Source of the DNA: Acinetobacter sp. MB5 | GTDB lineage: Bacteria; Pseudomonadota; Gammaproteobacteria; Pseudomonadales; Moraxellaceae | Reading direction: 5' to 3' | Assembly: GCF_003261585.1 (NCBI RefSeq) | Contig: NZ_POVU01000015.1 | Span: forward strand, 1-64,000 | DNA length: 64,000 bases | Shown: piece after piece, positions 35,785 to 47,727 of the stretch | Layout: each line of letters begins with the position of its first letter | Numbering within the stretch: position 1 is the stretch's first letter | Notes under the pieces: generated by a model | Databases searched by the model: none | What the model saw: the letters and a program-made list of their open reading frames with translations, nothing else | What the model was told of the DNA's origin: nothing | Made by a program: the position numbers and the translations under genes

Positions 35785-37281
35785 TTAGTGGTTAAACAAT
35801 ACTTGCTGGATTGGCGCAAGAACTTGAGACATTGCAGAAATTTTAAGTACAGGATCTGGGTAAACACCGATCAACAATACTAATGCTGCTGCACCAAGCA
35901 CCATGATACCACCCACTTTTTGACCCCAATGCTTTTCAGCGTCAATACGTGGAGTTTCTGGTGGTGTAAGGTACATCACAACCATAACGCGTAAATAGTA
36001 GTACAAACCGATACCACTACCCACAATGATCATAGCAGCCAAGAACCAGTGACCTGCATCTACAGCAGCTTTGATCACCATGAACTTACCGATAAAGCCT
36101 GCAGTCAATGGAATACCTGCCAAAGACAGTAACATCACAGTTAATGTTGCAGTCAATACAGGACGACGCCAGAACAAACCACGGTAATCAGCAACGCTTT
36201 CAGCTTCATCTAGGTTGTTGTATGGGCTAGACATAAGAGTCACAACACCAAACGCACCAATCGTCGTCAATACATACGCAATCACATACATATTCACGCT
36301 GTCGAGGCTGAAATAGTTTTTGCTAACGAATGCAACCAATAAGTAACCAAAGTGTGCAATTGATGAATATGCAAGTACACGTTTAAGGTTAACCTGACGC
36401 ACTGCAAGCAAGTTACCAACAATGATTGAAAGCACCGCAATAATGCTGATGATCAAGCTAATTGATGGAATCAACGCGCCTGCTGCAAGCAAATAACGGA
36501 CAAACAAACCAATGGTTGCAACTTTAGCCGCTGTTGCCAAGAACGTTGCCATTGGTGCTGGAGCACCTTGGTAAACGTCTGGTGTCCATTTGTGGAATGG
36601 CGCCAAAGACAGTTTGAACGAAATTGCGAAAATAATGAGACCAATACCCAAAATAACCATTGGGTTGCCCATTTTCACCATTTGCAACAAAGAGCCAAAG
36701 CCAGCATAGAATGACAATGTGCCTGTATAAGCATAAATATATGCCATACCCATCAACAACATTGCAGATGCTGTTGCTGACAACACAAGGTATTTCATCC
36801 CTGCTTCCAATGATTTCTCACGCTCGTGGGTATAAGCCAAAAGACCATACACAGGAACCGACATCAACTCCAAGCTAATGAAGAATGATGCATAGTGAGA
36901 ACTTGCAACCATCAACATTGCGCCAGCAACAGAAGATAGTAAGAGCAAGTACAATTCTTCACGGTTGTCTTTGTACGTTTCAATATACGCATGAGACAAC
37001 GTGCAGCATGCCAAAGCCGAAACTAGAATCAGCAATTGATAAAGCATGGTAAATGGATCAACCATAAACATGTTCATCACATTCGCTGGTCGGAAGTGAC
37101 CATTCATCATTTGTAAAATGATATTGAATGCTGCTAGGTTCAAGCCAATCACTGATGTCGTTGCAATCAGATTATGATTACGCTTGATTGCCGTAAAAAT
37201 CATGACCAGCACGATTGTCAAACCGACAATCATGACTGGTGCAAGTGGCATAATATCTGAAAATTGGGTTGTGAAGTTCAT
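35785..37281 (-). CDS. nuoN: NADH-quinone oxidoreductase subunit N
   Basis: A 498-aa antiporter-like membrane subunit of complex I with about 14 helices. The Mrp-type core LSLAPFHKWTPDVYQGAPAP and the helix-VII/XII Lys positions of proton-pumping subunits are visible (FKLSLAPFH). It is the last gene of the operon, 3 bases after nuoM, followed by the operon terminator. Confidence 0.97.
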   Translation of the reverse strand: MNFTTQFSDIMPLAPVMIVGLTIVLVMIFTAIKRNHNLIATTSVIGLNLAAFNIILQMMNGHFRPANVMNMFMVDPFTMLYQLLILVSALACCTLSHAYIETYKDNREELYLLLLSSVAGAMLMVASSHYASFFISLELMSVPVYGLLAYTHEREKSLEAGMKYLVLSATASAMLLMGMAYIYAYTGTLSFYAGFGSLLQMVKMGNPMVILGIGLIIFAISFKLSLAPFHKWTPDVYQGAPAPMATFLATAAKVATIGLFVRYLLAAGALIPSISLIISIIAVLSIIVGNLLAVRQVNLKRVLAYSSIAHFGYLLVAFVSKNYFSLDSVNMYVIAYVLTTIGAFGVVTLMSSPYNNLDEAESVADYRGLFWRRPVLTATLTVMLLSLAGIPLTAGFIGKFMVIKAAVDAGHWFLAAMIIVGSGIGLYYYLRVMVVMYLTPPETPRIDAEKHWGQKVGGIMVLGAAALVLLIGVYPDPVLKISAMSQVLAPIQQVLFNH

Positions 37282-37284
37282 GAC

Positions 37285-38886
37285 TTATTGGATCTCCACA
37301 TTATCAAGTTGGCTGATTGCTTGTTGCATCACATCTACGCCATTATGAACAGGAATATAGCTATTCGCTAACCACTGCATACTTGAGTTAGACACATCAA
37401 GGAAGGTTTGTGGGAACACACCAAGCCACACTAGACCAATCACACAGATCATTAGAATCACAAGCTCACGTGCAGATAAATCTTTCAGTGGGTTTGCATA
37501 ATGCTGTTTGTGTTCTTCGTTTGGAGTACCAAACAATGCACGATGAATCAAAATCAAGCCGTAAAGACCAGCAAATACCAAGCTGATCGCAGCAATGATC
37601 GTAAATGTTGGATACTTACCAAATGCACCCATCATGATCAGGAATTCACCGATAAAGTTACCTAAACCAGGAATACCAACCAATGCAGAAATAAAGAACA
37701 TCAAGAAGAATGGTAAATAGCGGAATTGACCACGCATACCACCCATCAAGCGCATGTCACGTGTATGCAAACGTTCATAAATCTGACCGCACATGATGAA
37801 CAATGCAGCAGAACATAAACCGTGTGCCAACATCATAATCATCAAACCTTGATAAGTGATGATGTTGCCTGCATAGATTGCAAGGAGTACAACGCCCATG
37901 TGTGAAATAGAACTATAAGCCAACAAACGTTTCATATCGGTTTGTTGGTAAGCACACCATGCACCGTAGAAAACACCAATCAAACCAAAGATGATTGCAA
38001 TATCAGCGAACTGCGCTGAAGCTGCAGGGAAGAATGGAATGACAAAACGAAGCAAACCGTATGCTGCTGTTTTAATCAAGATACCTGCCAAGTCCACAGA
38101 ACCTGCTGTAGGCGCTTGAGCATGCGCATCTGGTAACCAGCCATGTAATGGAAATACAGGAAGTTTCACTGCAAAACCAATGAACATACACAACATAAAG
38201 CCGTATGCATAGCTTGGTGGTAAGTGATTTGCAACAGCCAACAGGAAGTTATAGTCAAAGTTAATCACGCCATTGGTCATGATGTAGCCCCAGACTACGA
38301 GTCCGAGAATACCAATCAACATGATCAAGCCTGAAACTTGAGTATAGATAAAGAATTTGGTTGCCGCGTAAACACGTGATTTACCATCCGCACCGCTATG
38401 TCCCCAAAGTGCAATCAAGAAATAGATTGGCACCAGCATCATCTCCCAGAAGAAGAAGAACAGGAACATGTCGATCGCAAGGAACACACCGATAACACCA
38501 CCTAAACTCCAAAGTAAGTTAAGGTGGAAGAAACCAACATTCTTTTGGATTTCACCCCAAGAACAACCAACTGCCAAAATACCCAAAAGTGCGGTTAAAC
38601 CGACCATGAGCAATGACAAGCCATCTAGAGCAAGATGGATACTAATCCCTAAAGATGTAATCCAAGGCACATAAAACTGTGCTGCAAAGGTTGGTGCCTG
38701 AGCACCAAGTTCATAATGGTAGTTACCACTACTCCACAAACTGATGGTTAAACCGAGAGTAATGATCATCCCGATTAAAGCAATCCAACGTGGAAGGTGT
38801 TGATCGACTTTATCAACCAACCAACACATAAAACCTGCAATGAATGGAACGAGAATCAGCGCGGGTAAAATTAAATTGTTTTCCAT
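37285..38886 (-). CDS. nuoM: NADH-quinone oxidoreductase subunit M
   Basis: A 533-aa antiporter-like proton-pumping subunit. The conserved Glu lies in FFFFWEMMLVPIYFL (about residue 148), and FAVKLPVFPLHGWLPDAHAQAP carries the discontinuous-helix Lys. There is a 1-base gap to nuoL and a 3-base gap to nuoN. Confidence 0.98.
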   Translation of the reverse strand: MENNLILPALILVPFIAGFMCWLVDKVDQHLPRWIALIGMIITLGLTISLWSSGNYHYELGAQAPTFAAQFYVPWITSLGISIHLALDGLSLLMVGLTALLGILAVGCSWGEIQKNVGFFHLNLLWSLGGVIGVFLAIDMFLFFFFWEMMLVPIYFLIALWGHSGADGKSRVYAATKFFIYTQVSGLIMLIGILGLVVWGYIMTNGVINFDYNFLLAVANHLPPSYAYGFMLCMFIGFAVKLPVFPLHGWLPDAHAQAPTAGSVDLAGILIKTAAYGLLRFVIPFFPAASAQFADIAIIFGLIGVFYGAWCAYQQTDMKRLLAYSSISHMGVVLLAIYAGNIITYQGLMIMMLAHGLCSAALFIMCGQIYERLHTRDMRLMGGMRGQFRYLPFFLMFFISALVGIPGLGNFIGEFLIMMGAFGKYPTFTIIAAISLVFAGLYGLILIHRALFGTPNEEHKQHYANPLKDLSARELVILMICVIGLVWLGVFPQTFLDVSNSSMQWLANSYIPVHNGVDVMQQAISQLDNVEIQ

Positions 38887-38887
38887 T

Positions 38888-40783
38888 TTATTTCCCCACT
38901 ACCTGAACAACGATCAGGATCATCAGTAACACCACAATACCGAGTGACATACTTGATGCATATTCACGCAATGAACCCGTTTGACGTGAACTTGTAAATT
39001 TGTTGCCGCCTTTTACAAGTGCTGGCAATACAAGCCACAAACGATCAATTGGATCACGACCTAAAATCTTAGCGATCAGTAAATAAGGTTGTACAAAAAT
39101 GAGGTTATATAAAGCATCGAAACCGAATGCATTACGCCAAATGTGAGCAATGCCTGCACCCAATGAGGTTTGAGCAAATGCTTTAACAGCACCATAAGCA
39201 AACGCAAATAGCACCACACCTACAACCAAACCGCCGATCGCGATTCCTGCTGCTGTATGTTCTGCACCGTGAATCAATCCTTCAATATTTTCAGGAATTT
39301 CAAATGCTGGAATGTTTGCAGACGTCAATAATTTTTCAACTGGCGCTTTAAGCAATGCACCTACTGCTGTAGACAATACCAACAGAATTGATAATGGTCC
39401 CCAGTAGGTAACACCTTTGATTTCGTGTGCATGTGTTTTTTCTTCACCAAAGAATACAACCCAGATTAAACGGAATGTATAAATTGAAGTTAAGAAGGCA
39501 CCCGCAACACCTGCCCAGTACAAGCAGTTATAAAGTGGAAGATTTGCCAACATGCCATGTGCATAAACTTCACCCAAGATCGCATCTTTAGAGAAGAAGC
39601 CCACGGTCACGAATGGAATCGCTGCTAATGCACCACCACCCACAACGAAACATGCAAATACGAATGGAATCTTTTTCCAGAGACCACCCATCTTGAAGAT
39701 GTTTTGTTCGTGATGACAAGCCAAGATCACTGCACCAGAAGACAAGAATAATAATGCCTTGAAGAATGCGTGAGCCAACATGTGGAATAGACCCGCTTGG
39801 TAAGCTTCAGCACCGACTGCCATAAACATATAACCGAGCTGACTCATGGTTGAGTAAGCCAAGATACGTTTGATATCGGTTTGAACCAATGCAGCAAAAC
39901 CAGCAACCAATAGTGTAATCGCACCTGTTACAGAGATGAACTGCATGATTTCAGGTGCCATTTCAAATACAGTATGCACACGGCAAGTTAAGTACACACC
40001 TGCTGTTACCATGGTTGCAGCATGGATCAATGCAGAAACAGGTGTCGGACCTGCCATCGCATCGGCTAACCAAGTTTGCAATGGAATCTGTGCAGATTTA
40101 CCCGCAGCACCCAAGAACAACATTAATGCTGTCCAGATCGCAAGTGAGTGATTACCTGCAAGAACAAGGTGTGCATTTGCCACAATCGTTGCAATATGCA
40201 AAGTGCCAAATTCTTGATAAAGCAAGAATAACGCGATCAATAAGAAAACGTCACCCACACGTGTAACGGTAAATGCTTTGATTGCAGCCCAACCATTGTC
40301 TGGATTTGAATAATAAAAACCAATCAATAAGTATGAGCACAGACCAACACCTTCCCAGCCCAAGAACAATAACGCAAGGTTATCGCCAAGCACCAACACC
40401 AACATGCTCGCAACGAACAGGTTGAAGTAAGAGAAGAAGCGTGCATAGCCGTCTTCGCCACGCATATACCAAGATGCAAAGATATGGATCAGGAAACCAA
40501 CACCTGTGATCATGCCCATCATGAGCAATGACAAACCATCAAGATGTAAGCTTACTTCTGGTGCTAACGTACCAACGCTAAACCATATCCATAAATGTTG
40601 TACTACAGCAGTTGAACCGCTGTTCACAAACTCTAAGCCAGCAATTAAGGCAAATAAAGCAGACAGACCCACTGAGCCTACGCCAATCAGCGCAGCAATA
40701 TTTTCAGAAAGTTTATCGCGACCCGCCGCTAATAAAATAAAGCCGATTAGCGGAAATAAGATTGTTAAGTATAAATAACTCAT
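38888..40783 (-). CDS. nuoL: NADH-quinone oxidoreductase subunit L
   Basis: A 631-aa distal proton-pumping subunit. [19 protein letters not shown] (about residues 143-161) has the conserved Glu, and [31 protein letters not shown] region carries the channel Lys and His residues. The C-terminal ~100 residues include the long lateral helix region. Its start overlaps the nuoK stop by four bases (ATGA). Confidence 0.98.
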   Translation of the reverse strand: MSYLYLTILFPLIGFILLAAGRDKLSENIAALIGVGSVGLSALFALIAGLEFVNSGSTAVVQHLWIWFSVGTLAPEVSLHLDGLSLLMMGMITGVGFLIHIFASWYMRGEDGYARFFSYFNLFVASMLVLVLGDNLALLFLGWEGVGLCSYLLIGFYYSNPDNGWAAIKAFTVTRVGDVFLLIALFLLYQEFGTLHIATIVANAHLVLAGNHSLAIWTALMLFLGAAGKSAQIPLQTWLADAMAGPTPVSALIHAATMVTAGVYLTCRVHTVFEMAPEIMQFISVTGAITLLVAGFAALVQTDIKRILAYSTMSQLGYMFMAVGAEAYQAGLFHMLAHAFFKALLFLSSGAVILACHHEQNIFKMGGLWKKIPFVFACFVVGGGALAAIPFVTVGFFSKDAILGEVYAHGMLANLPLYNCLYWAGVAGAFLTSIYTFRLIWVVFFGEEKTHAHEIKGVTYWGPLSILLVLSTAVGALLKAPVEKLLTSANIPAFEIPENIEGLIHGAEHTAAGIAIGGLVVGVVLFAFAYGAVKAFAQTSLGAGIAHIWRNAFGFDALYNLIFVQPYLLIAKILGRDPIDRLWLVLPALVKGGNKFTSSRQTGSLREYASSMSLGIVVLLMILIVVQVVGK

Positions 40784-41088
40784 CCGCGCATCTCACTCGC
40801 AGCATCCACATCCAAATGATGGAAGCGATGATAAAACTGAAGGACGATCGCTAGACCAATACAAGCCTCGGCAGCTGCCAAAGTCAAAATTAAGATAAAC
40901 ATAATCTGACCATCAGCTTGACCCCAAACGCTACCAGCAAGCACGAATGCTAATGCAGCGGCGTTCATCATGATCTCAAGACTCATCAAAATAAATAGAA
41001 AGTTGCGACGCACCATTACACCGTAAAACCCAAGTGCAAAAAGAACGGTTGCCACAATCAAACCGTGTTCCAAAGGGATGTTACCCAT
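40780..41088 (-). CDS. nuoK: NADH-quinone oxidoreductase subunit K
   Basis: A 102-aa subunit with three membrane helices and two buried Glu residues, one in [13 protein letters not shown] (about residue 38) and one in [11 protein letters not shown] (about residue 74). These match the proton-path Glu pair of this family. It overlaps nuoL by four bases and lies five bases after nuoJ. Confidence 0.97.
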   Translation of the reverse strand: MGNIPLEHGLIVATVLFALGFYGVMVRRNFLFILMSLEIMMNAAALAFVLAGSVWGQADGQIMFILILTLAAAEACIGLAIVLQFYHRFHHLDVDAASEMRG

Positions 41089-41093
41089 TAGTC

Positions 41094-41606
41094 TTATTCC
41101 TCTTCACTTGGTTCACGTTTACCTAAATGGAATGCTGCAACAAGTGCTGCGAGCAATAGCATTGCGGCAATTTCAACCAACAATAAATATTGGGTAAATA
41201 ACGCTTGACCCACTGCTTTAGGTCCAACCATTGTTTTGCCCAGTAAGGCACCTGCTGGTGTGTAATCGCTACCGATCATCCACACAAGAGTTAAGCCCAA
41301 TAAAAAGCTTAACAATGCAGGTACTGCCCAAGCATCTGAGGTCAACCATTTACGTTCTTGTTCAACCGTGTGCTGACCCAAGTTCAGCATCATCACCACG
41401 AATACGAACAAAACCATAATTGCACCGGCATACACGATCACCTCAAGCGCACCTGCAAAAGGTGCGCCTACGATCATGAAAATACCCGCAACAGCAAGTA
41501 ATGAAATAATAAGGTTCAATAACGCATGTACAGGGTTCGCGTTAGTGACTACACGAACCGTAGAAACGATGGCCACAAGAGCCATTAAATAAAATGGCCA
41601 CATCAT
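41094..41606 (-). CDS. nuoJ: NADH-quinone oxidoreductase subunit J
   Basis: A 170-aa five-helix subunit. [20 protein letters not shown] (about residues 57-76) is the conserved helix with the pi-bulge Tyr/Gly. Its start overlaps the nuoI stop by four bases. The C-terminus is a short polar tail (GKREPSEEE). Confidence 0.97.
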   Translation of the reverse strand: MMWPFYLMALVAIVSTVRVVTNANPVHALLNLIISLLAVAGIFMIVGAPFAGALEVIVYAGAIMVLFVFVVMMLNLGQHTVEQERKWLTSDAWAVPALLSFLLGLTLVWMIGSDYTPAGALLGKTMVGPKAVGQALFTQYLLLVEIAAMLLLAALVAAFHLGKREPSEEE

Positions 41607-42145
41607 GGTAATAAGCTCCGTACATCGACAGGTGCGCTTTCTCTTTGCGCTTGTCCTTTTTCTTTACCGTTAATTGCCATACCTGTTACACGATAGAAGT
41701 TGTAATCAGGGTATTTGCCTGGACCAGAAATCAGTAAGTTTTCTTTTTCGTAAACCAAATCCTGACGCACATATTCACCTAACTCGAAGTCTGGAGTTAA
41801 CTGAATTGCAGTCGTAGGACATGCTTCTTCACACATACCGCAGAAGATACAACGTGAGAAGTTAATACGGAAAAACTCCGGATACCAACGACCATCTTCT
41901 TTTTCTGCTTTTTGTAATGAAATACAACCTACAGGGCAAGCAACCGCACACAAGTTACATGCAACACAGCGCTCTTCGCCATCTGGGTCGCGTGTCAGAA
42001 CAATACGACCACGGTAACGTGGTGGTACGATCTGCTCAGCAGGTACTTCTGGATATAAAATGGTGTCACGTTTGCGCGTTGCGTGGCTAAACACCATCCA
42101 CAACGAGCGAACGACAGACCCGACACCAGCTAGAATTTTAAACAT
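41603..42145 (-). CDS. nuoI: NADH-quinone oxidoreductase subunit I
   Basis: A 180-aa ferredoxin-like subunit carrying clusters N6a and N6b. The two motifs are Cys60-x2-Cys63-x2-Cys66-x3-Cys70 and Cys99-x2-Cys102-x2-Cys105-x3-Cys109. The length and cysteine positions are standard. It overlaps nuoJ by four bases. Confidence 0.98.
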   Translation of the reverse strand: MFKILAGVGSVVRSLWMVFSHATRKRDTILYPEVPAEQIVPPRYRGRIVLTRDPDGEERCVACNLCAVACPVGCISLQKAEKEDGRWYPEFFRINFSRCIFCGMCEEACPTTAIQLTPDFELGEYVRQDLVYEKENLLISGPGKYPDYNFYRVTGMAINGKEKGQAQRESAPVDVRSLLP

Positions 42146-42163
42146 GATGTTCTCCCTGCTGTC

Positions 42164-43180
42164 TTAGGCCGCATGCTTCAATAGAATGACAGCACCAGTT
42201 ACCACTAAGTTAACCAATGCCAATGGCAAGCAGATTTTCCATCCGAAGTTCATCACTTGGTCATAACGAGGACGAATTAACGCACCACGTGCCAAGATGA
42301 ACATCATGACAAAGAAAGCAGTTTTGATAATGAACCAGAAACCTGCTGGAATAAATGGAATATCCAAGTTAAATGGTGCAAGCCATCCACCGAAGAATAA
42401 CGTGACGATCAATGCTGAAATTAAGATAATGTTCACGTATTCAGCAACGAAGAACATCCCCCATTTCATACCGCCGTATTCAACATGGTAACCTTCTGAC
42501 AATTCTTGCTCTGCTTCAGGTTGGTCGAATGGGTGACGGTGAGTCACCGCAACACCAGCAACCACAAATACCAAAAAGCCGATAAACTGAGGAATGATAT
42601 TCCACATATCGCGTTGTGATTCAACAATCTCACGCATGTTGAATGAGCCCGCAATTGCAACCACACCCATCAAGGAAATACCCAAGAACACTTCATAAGA
42701 AATGGTTTGTGCAGAAGAACGTAAAGCACCGAGTAAGGCATATTTGTTGTTTGAAGACCAACCACCAAATAACACGGCATAAACCGCAATACCCGCCATT
42801 GCCATAAAGAACAATAAGCCGATGCTCATGTCTGCGACACCCATAAATGGGCTAACAGGAATCACCATGAAAGACAGCACAGCTGTCGCCATTGCGACAG
42901 CAGGTGCTAAACGGAAAGTCAATTTATCTGCAAACTTTGGTGTCCAGTCTTCTTTGAACATGATTTTAAGCATGTCGGCAACGATTTGGAGTGAACCAAA
43001 AGGACCTACACGGTTTGGACCGTAACGGTCTTGCCACAAACCTAAAAGACGACGTTCAACAAATGACATCAGCGCTGCAAAAATGACAACGACTAACAAA
43101 ATCAGAATTGCTTGCACAACCGTATAGGCGATTGGCCAATCTGTTGCCCATACAGGTAGAGCGCGTAAATTTTCGTGCAT
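42164..43180 (-). CDS. nuoH: NADH-quinone oxidoreductase subunit H
   Basis: A 338-aa membrane subunit that builds the quinone chamber with NuoB and NuoD. The signature [21 protein letters not shown] lies near residues 42-62, and [19 protein letters not shown] near 217-235 holds the acidic quinone loop. It has about eight membrane helices. It sits 2 bases after nuoG and 18 before nuoI. Confidence 0.98.
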   Translation of the reverse strand: MHENLRALPVWATDWPIAYTVVQAILILLVVVIFAALMSFVERRLLGLWQDRYGPNRVGPFGSLQIVADMLKIMFKEDWTPKFADKLTFRLAPAVAMATAVLSFMVIPVSPFMGVADMSIGLLFFMAMAGIAVYAVLFGGWSSNNKYALLGALRSSAQTISYEVFLGISLMGVVAIAGSFNMREIVESQRDMWNIIPQFIGFLVFVVAGVAVTHRHPFDQPEAEQELSEGYHVEYGGMKWGMFFVAEYVNIILISALIVTLFFGGWLAPFNLDIPFIPAGFWFIIKTAFFVMMFILARGALIRPRYDQVMNFGWKICLPLALVNLVVTGAVILLKHAA

Positions 43181-43182
43181 GA

Positions 43183-45867
43183 TTACACTCCTACCGACAC
43201 AGCAACAGGTTCAGCCAAAGATACTGTTGGCGCTAAACCAATTGGATAACCAATGTAGCCTGTTGGCAAGTATTCAATCACTTGCACTGGTAAGCTAATG
43301 CTGGTTTCCCCTGCTTTTACGGTAATTTTTTGACCATCTTGAACATTTAAACGAGATGCATCTTGTTCACCCACTGCAAACACAGCATCAGGAATACGCG
43401 ATTCCATTGCAGGTGTTTTAATGGTGAATTCACCTGAAGCAAAAATATGATGCATTGGAACCAAACGGAAGCTATCTGGATTCGCCAGAACTACCGATGG
43501 AGCAACATAGCTACGTGCTGGACGTTTTGGTAAACGATCAAATAAACGAATACCTGCGTCACCGCCTTTCAAGTGACCACCCACTTCATCTTGGTATTTG
43601 TTCCAAGACTGTGGTGAGTTCCAACCTGGTGCCCATGCAAATGGAACCAATGATGCTGCTTTTTGCGGACCAACATAACCTTCCATTGAGAATGTTAATG
43701 CTGAGTCAACGTCAACAGGCTGTTTTGGTTCATGCACAGAAATCGGTGCACGCAATGCTGTACGACCAGAGTAACGACGTGGTTCACGCGCAATTTTCAA
43801 GCCATGAACACGGTAACCTGCATCTGGTGCAACATCTTGAATTGCTTCAAGAACAGGAACATTTTTCACGACAGATTCAATCACGTCATCCAGCAATGTC
43901 CAGTCAATCGCTTTACCGCGCAGACCCGTTTCAATTGCATGTAACCAGCGCCATGATTCTTTAATCGCGTATTCTGGTTTGTAGTAGCTTGGATCGTAAA
44001 CTTGATAGAAACGTTGTGCACGACCTTCTTGGCTCACCACCGTACCATCACCTTCAGCAAAGCTTGCTGCTGACAATACAATGTTCGCTGCTTTCACGGT
44101 TTCAGTTTCGCTATGATCAAGCACAATCACATCTTGCGCTTTCGCCAAAGCTGCCTGAACTTGAGTTGCAGGTAGACGACGGAACAGATCATTTTCAACG
44201 ATCACTACAGTGTCATAGTCTTGTGCAAATGCTTGCTCTAGGCTTAAACCACCAAACAGTGCAAGACCCATTGAGTTCACTTCAGGAACAACTAAAGTTA
44301 AACCTGCTGTTGCACCCAAGTTTTGAGTCAACTGTGCTGCAGCTTCCATAACCGCTGGATCTTGTAGGCTTGTACCTGCAATCACCAATGGTTTTTTCGC
44401 TGCTTTTAGTGTATCTGCAATGGTTTGCGCAAATGCTTTAGCATCGTCATCTAGACCAAGAACAGTTTCACCATTCACTGCTGCCGCAACGGCAAAGCCA
44501 AGACGTGCGATATCATTCGGAGAAGCAACCACTTCACCCGTCGCAACATCAGCTAAACGCGTTTGTGTTGCTGCCAAGATATAAATCGGAGATTTTTCAT
44601 CTTGACCAATACGTGCAACAGGTTCAGCTAACCAGTCTGGCGTACGGCGATCTGCTGCCATTTGTTTGGCTTTGTTTTTCGCAGCTTGGCGAACAGACAA
44701 TGCCATACGTGGCGCAGTTTGCGTTAAGTCTTCACCTAAAATCAGCACCGCATCATAACTTTCAACCTCACGTAAAGTTGGGTTATAAATGCCTTCGGTT
44801 TGCATGATCGATGCAGCAAGTTCAACCAATGACTGCTCTTTTTGCGTCATCCCTGTTGAATAGCTGTCTTGACCAACCAACTCGCGAAGTGCGTAGTTAG
44901 ATTCAAGGCTGGCACGTGGAGAACCGATACCCAAGACTTTTTTGCCTTGCACTTTCGCAATGACAGTATCAAGTGCTTGATCCACTGAAATAGTGGTTAC
45001 TTCAGCTTGATTGCGTAATTGTGGCTGACGAGGACGATCTTCACGGTTGACATAACCTGTACCGAAACGACCTTTGTCACACAAGAAGTATTGGTTCACA
45101 TCACCGTTGAAACGGTTTTCTACACGACGTAATTCACCATAACGCTCACCTGGAGAGATGTTACAGCCAGAAGAACAGCCTTGGCATACGCTAGGCGCAT
45201 ACTGCATGTCCCACTTACGGTTATAACGTGCTGAGTGAGTTTTATCGGTAAATACACCTGTCGGACAGACTTCAGTCAAGTTACCAGAGAATTCAGATTC
45301 CAAAGTCCCTGATTCTGGACGACCGAAATACACACGTGATGCATTGGCATAAACACCAAAGTCCGTACCACCCGCATAGTCTTTATAGTAACGAACACAG
45401 CGGTAGCACGCGATACAACGGTTCATTTCATGTGCAATAAACGAACCCAATTCTTGGTTGTAGTGCGTACGCTTGGTGAAACGGTAGCGACGACGGTCGT
45501 GACCAGTCATCACAGTCATATCTTGTAAATGACAGTGACCACCTTCTTCACAGACTGGGCAGTCGTGTGGGTGGTTCGTCATTAAGAATTCAACCACAGA
45601 CTCACGGAAATTCACCGCTTCTTTGTCTTCGATTGAAATGTAGGTATTGTCGGAAGCAGGCGTCATACAAGACATCACAAGACGTCCGCGTGTATCCTCA
45701 GGATTTGCATACTGAGTTACCGCACATTGACGGCAAGAACCAACAGAACCTAAGGATGGATGCCAGCAAAAATATGGAATATCAATACCGAGAGACAAAC
45801 ATGCTTGCAGCAAGTTCTCTGAGCCATTGACTTCATACTGTTTTCCATCGACATGAATAGTAGCCAT
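43183..45867 (-). CDS. nuoG: NADH-quinone oxidoreductase subunit G
   Basis: An 894-aa peripheral-arm subunit. The N-terminal 2Fe-2S region has CFWHP...[24 protein letters not shown] binds N5 with its His, and [16 protein letters not shown] gives further ligands. [21 protein letters not shown] marks the molybdopterin-oxidoreductase-like domain, including the extra N7-type Cys region. The C-terminal half is a catalytically silent molybdopterin-fold domain. It lies 12 bases after nuoF. Confidence 0.98.
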   Translation of the reverse strand: MATIHVDGKQYEVNGSENLLQACLSLGIDIPYFCWHPSLGSVGSCRQCAVTQYANPEDTRGRLVMSCMTPASDNTYISIEDKEAVNFRESVVEFLMTNHPHDCPVCEEGGHCHLQDMTVMTGHDRRRYRFTKRTHYNQELGSFIAHEMNRCIACYRCVRYYKDYAGGTDFGVYANASRVYFGRPESGTLESEFSGNLTEVCPTGVFTDKTHSARYNRKWDMQYAPSVCQGCSSGCNISPGERYGELRRVENRFNGDVNQYFLCDKGRFGTGYVNREDRPRQPQLRNQAEVTTISVDQALDTVIAKVQGKKVLGIGSPRASLESNYALRELVGQDSYSTGMTQKEQSLVELAASIMQTEGIYNPTLREVESYDAVLILGEDLTQTAPRMALSVRQAAKNKAKQMAADRRTPDWLAEPVARIGQDEKSPIYILAATQTRLADVATGEVVASPNDIARLGFAVAAAVNGETVLGLDDDAKAFAQTIADTLKAAKKPLVIAGTSLQDPAVMEAAAQLTQNLGATAGLTLVVPEVNSMGLALFGGLSLEQAFAQDYDTVVIVENDLFRRLPATQVQAALAKAQDVIVLDHSETETVKAANIVLSAASFAEGDGTVVSQEGRAQRFYQVYDPSYYKPEYAIKESWRWLHAIETGLRGKAIDWTLLDDVIESVVKNVPVLEAIQDVAPDAGYRVHGLKIAREPRRYSGRTALRAPISVHEPKQPVDVDSALTFSMEGYVGPQKAASLVPFAWAPGWNSPQSWNKYQDEVGGHLKGGDAGIRLFDRLPKRPARSYVAPSVVLANPDSFRLVPMHHIFASGEFTIKTPAMESRIPDAVFAVGEQDASRLNVQDGQKITVKAGETSISLPVQVIEYLPTGYIGYPIGLAPTVSLAEPVAVSVGV

Positions 45868-45879
45868 AGTCGAATTCCC

Positions 45880-47208
45880 TTAAGCTTGTGCAACGTCACG
45901 ATTTTGAGCGGCAGCATTTACGACTTTCGCTTCAAATTCGCCACGGAAATGTTTGAGTGCGCCCATCAATGGTTCCATCGCACCTGGTGCGTGAGCACAG
46001 AATGTTTTACCAATCCAAAGCTTACGAGTCAGTTCTTGTAAGTGATCGATATCTTCTTTCTTGCCTTCACCATTCTCAAGTGCTTTAAGCGCTTTCACTG
46101 CCCAAGGTAAACCATCACGGCAAGGTGTACACCAGCCACATGATTCACGCGCAAAGAATTCTTCTAGGTTACGTGTTGCTGAAACCATACATTGAGTTTC
46201 ATCGACCACCATCAGCAAACATGTTCCTAAACGTGAACCTGCTTTCATGATGCTTTCAGCATCCATTGGAAGATCGATATGCTCTGCCGCCAAGAAGTCA
46301 GTCGATGCACCACCTGGTAACCATGCTTTCAGTTTAAGACCATCACGCATACCACCTGCGTAATCTTCAATCACTTCACGTGCAGTTGTACCAAATGGCA
46401 ATTCCCAAAGACCTGGGAAAGTCACCTTACCAGATGCACCATAGATTTTCGTACCAGGATCTTTCGACTTGCCTGCTGATAAACCGATGTACCATTCTGG
46501 GCCGCGCAATAAAATTGCTGGCAAGTTGTTGTAAGTCTCAACGTTGTTGACAATCGTTGGACGACCCCAAGCACCTGCAACTTGCGGGAATGGTGGTTTA
46601 GTACGAGGATTCGCACGGCGACCTTCTAGAGAGTTAATCAATGCAGTTTCTTCACCGCAGATATAACGTCCTGCACCAGTGTGCACATACAGCTCGAAAT
46701 TCCAGCCTGTATCTAGAATGTTGTCACCCAAATAACCTTTGGCACGAACTTGTTCTAAGGCTTCGTTCAGGTATTGTGCAGCTTCGATGTATTCGCCACG
46801 AATAAAGATATAACCTTGAGTCGCTTCCAAGGTATATGCTGCAATCAGCATACCTTCGATCAACTGATGAGGCAGTTTTTCCATCAACAGACGGTCTTTA
46901 AACGTACCTGGTTCCATCTCATCGGCATTACAGATCAGGTAACGAGGGCCACCATCATTGGGTGCCATCAATGACCATTTAATCCCTGCTGGGAAACCTG
47001 CACCACCACGCCCTTTGACAGTCGCTGCTTTAATGACTTCCAGCACATCTTTCGGTGGCATGGTAATCGCTTTTTTAAAGCCTGCATAACCTTCAAGCGC
47101 TTCGTAGTCATCCGCATTACGCACATGTTCTTGTTTGCTTAAGCGCCAAGTCAATGGATGCGTTTCTGGGTTACCGTCGCCATAAATTGGTTTTGGTTCA
47201 GTATTCAT
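45880..47208 (-). CDS. nuoF: NADH-quinone oxidoreductase subunit F
   Basis: A 442-aa flavoprotein subunit that oxidises [18 protein letters not shown] (about residues 67-80) is the FMN/NADH glycine loop. [12 protein letters not shown] (about 350-361) and a later Cys in [11 protein letters not shown] bind cluster N3. Its start overlaps the nuoE stop by four bases. Confidence 0.98.
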   Translation of the reverse strand: MNTEPKPIYGDGNPETHPLTWRLSKQEHVRNADDYEALEGYAGFKKAITMPPKDVLEVIKAATVKGRGGAGFPAGIKWSLMAPNDGGPRYLICNADEMEPGTFKDRLLMEKLPHQLIEGMLIAAYTLEATQGYIFIRGEYIEAAQYLNEALEQVRAKGYLGDNILDTGWNFELYVHTGAGRYICGEETALINSLEGRRANPRTKPPFPQVAGAWGRPTIVNNVETYNNLPAILLRGPEWYIGLSAGKSKDPGTKIYGASGKVTFPGLWELPFGTTAREVIEDYAGGMRDGLKLKAWLPGGASTDFLAAEHIDLPMDAESIMKAGSRLGTCLLMVVDETQCMVSATRNLEEFFARESCGWCTPCRDGLPWAVKALKALENGEGKKEDIDHLQELTRKLWIGKTFCAHAPGAMEPLMGALKHFRGEFEAKVVNAAAQNRDVAQA

Positions 47209-47714
47209 ACATACTTCTCCAATAACTGTTTGATTGAAGTCACTTCAACCAATCCATGAGTATCTTCATCAATCATCAAGGTTGGGCCTTTATCGCAGTT
47301 ACCTAAGCAACAAATCGGCAATAAAGTAAAACGGTCATCTGCCGTGGTTTGTCCAAACTGAATGCCGAGTTCACGCTGGAATGCTTCAGCAAGCGTTTCA
47401 GCACCCATCAAGAAACATGCAATCGAGTCACAAAGTAAAATGACGTGGCGACCTACAGGTTGACGATAGATACGGTTATAGAATGTCGCTACTCCCTCTA
47501 AATCAGCAACGCTGATTGTGAGTAGCTGAGCAATTGCATTTAATTGCGCATCATCCACCCAACCATTACGGCGTTGTACGCACTTTAAAGCATCTAGTGA
47601 TGCCGCGCGTGGGTATGGATAATGACCAATGTGATGTTCAATTTCGTGAATTTCGTCCGCAGTCAAAATTCCTTCAACATTCACACGTGGCTTTTTGTCA
47701 GTCAAAATCATCAT
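47205..47714 (-). CDS. nuoE: NADH-quinone oxidoreductase subunit E
   Basis: A 169-aa thioredoxin-like subunit with the 2Fe-2S cluster N1a ligands Cys95, Cys100, Cys136 and Cys140. The start at 47714 is preceded by AGAGG nine bases upstream and leaves a 13-base gap after nuoCD. A longer in-frame start would overlap nuoCD and begin with an unusual hydrophobic stretch. Confidence 0.97.
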   Translation of the reverse strand: MMILTDKKPRVNVEGILTADEIHEIEHHIGHYPYPRAASLDALKCVQRRNGWVDDAQLNAIAQLLTISVADLEGVATFYNRIYRQPVGRHVILLCDSIACFLMGAETLAEAFQRELGIQFGQTTADDRFTLLPICCLGNCDKGPTLMIDEDTHGLVEVTSIKQLLEKYV

Positions 47715-47727
47715 AATGCGTTGCCTC

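Noticed and set aside
37285..40783. nuoL and nuoM as Mrp-type antiporter genes of a separate system
   Set aside because: Both sit in the unbroken nuo gene order and carry complex I signatures.
43455..44807. Several long open frames on the + strand opposite nuoG
   Set aside because: They are antisense shadows of a clear nuoG coding frame, rich in Gln/His/Leu from reversed codons, without ribosome sites.
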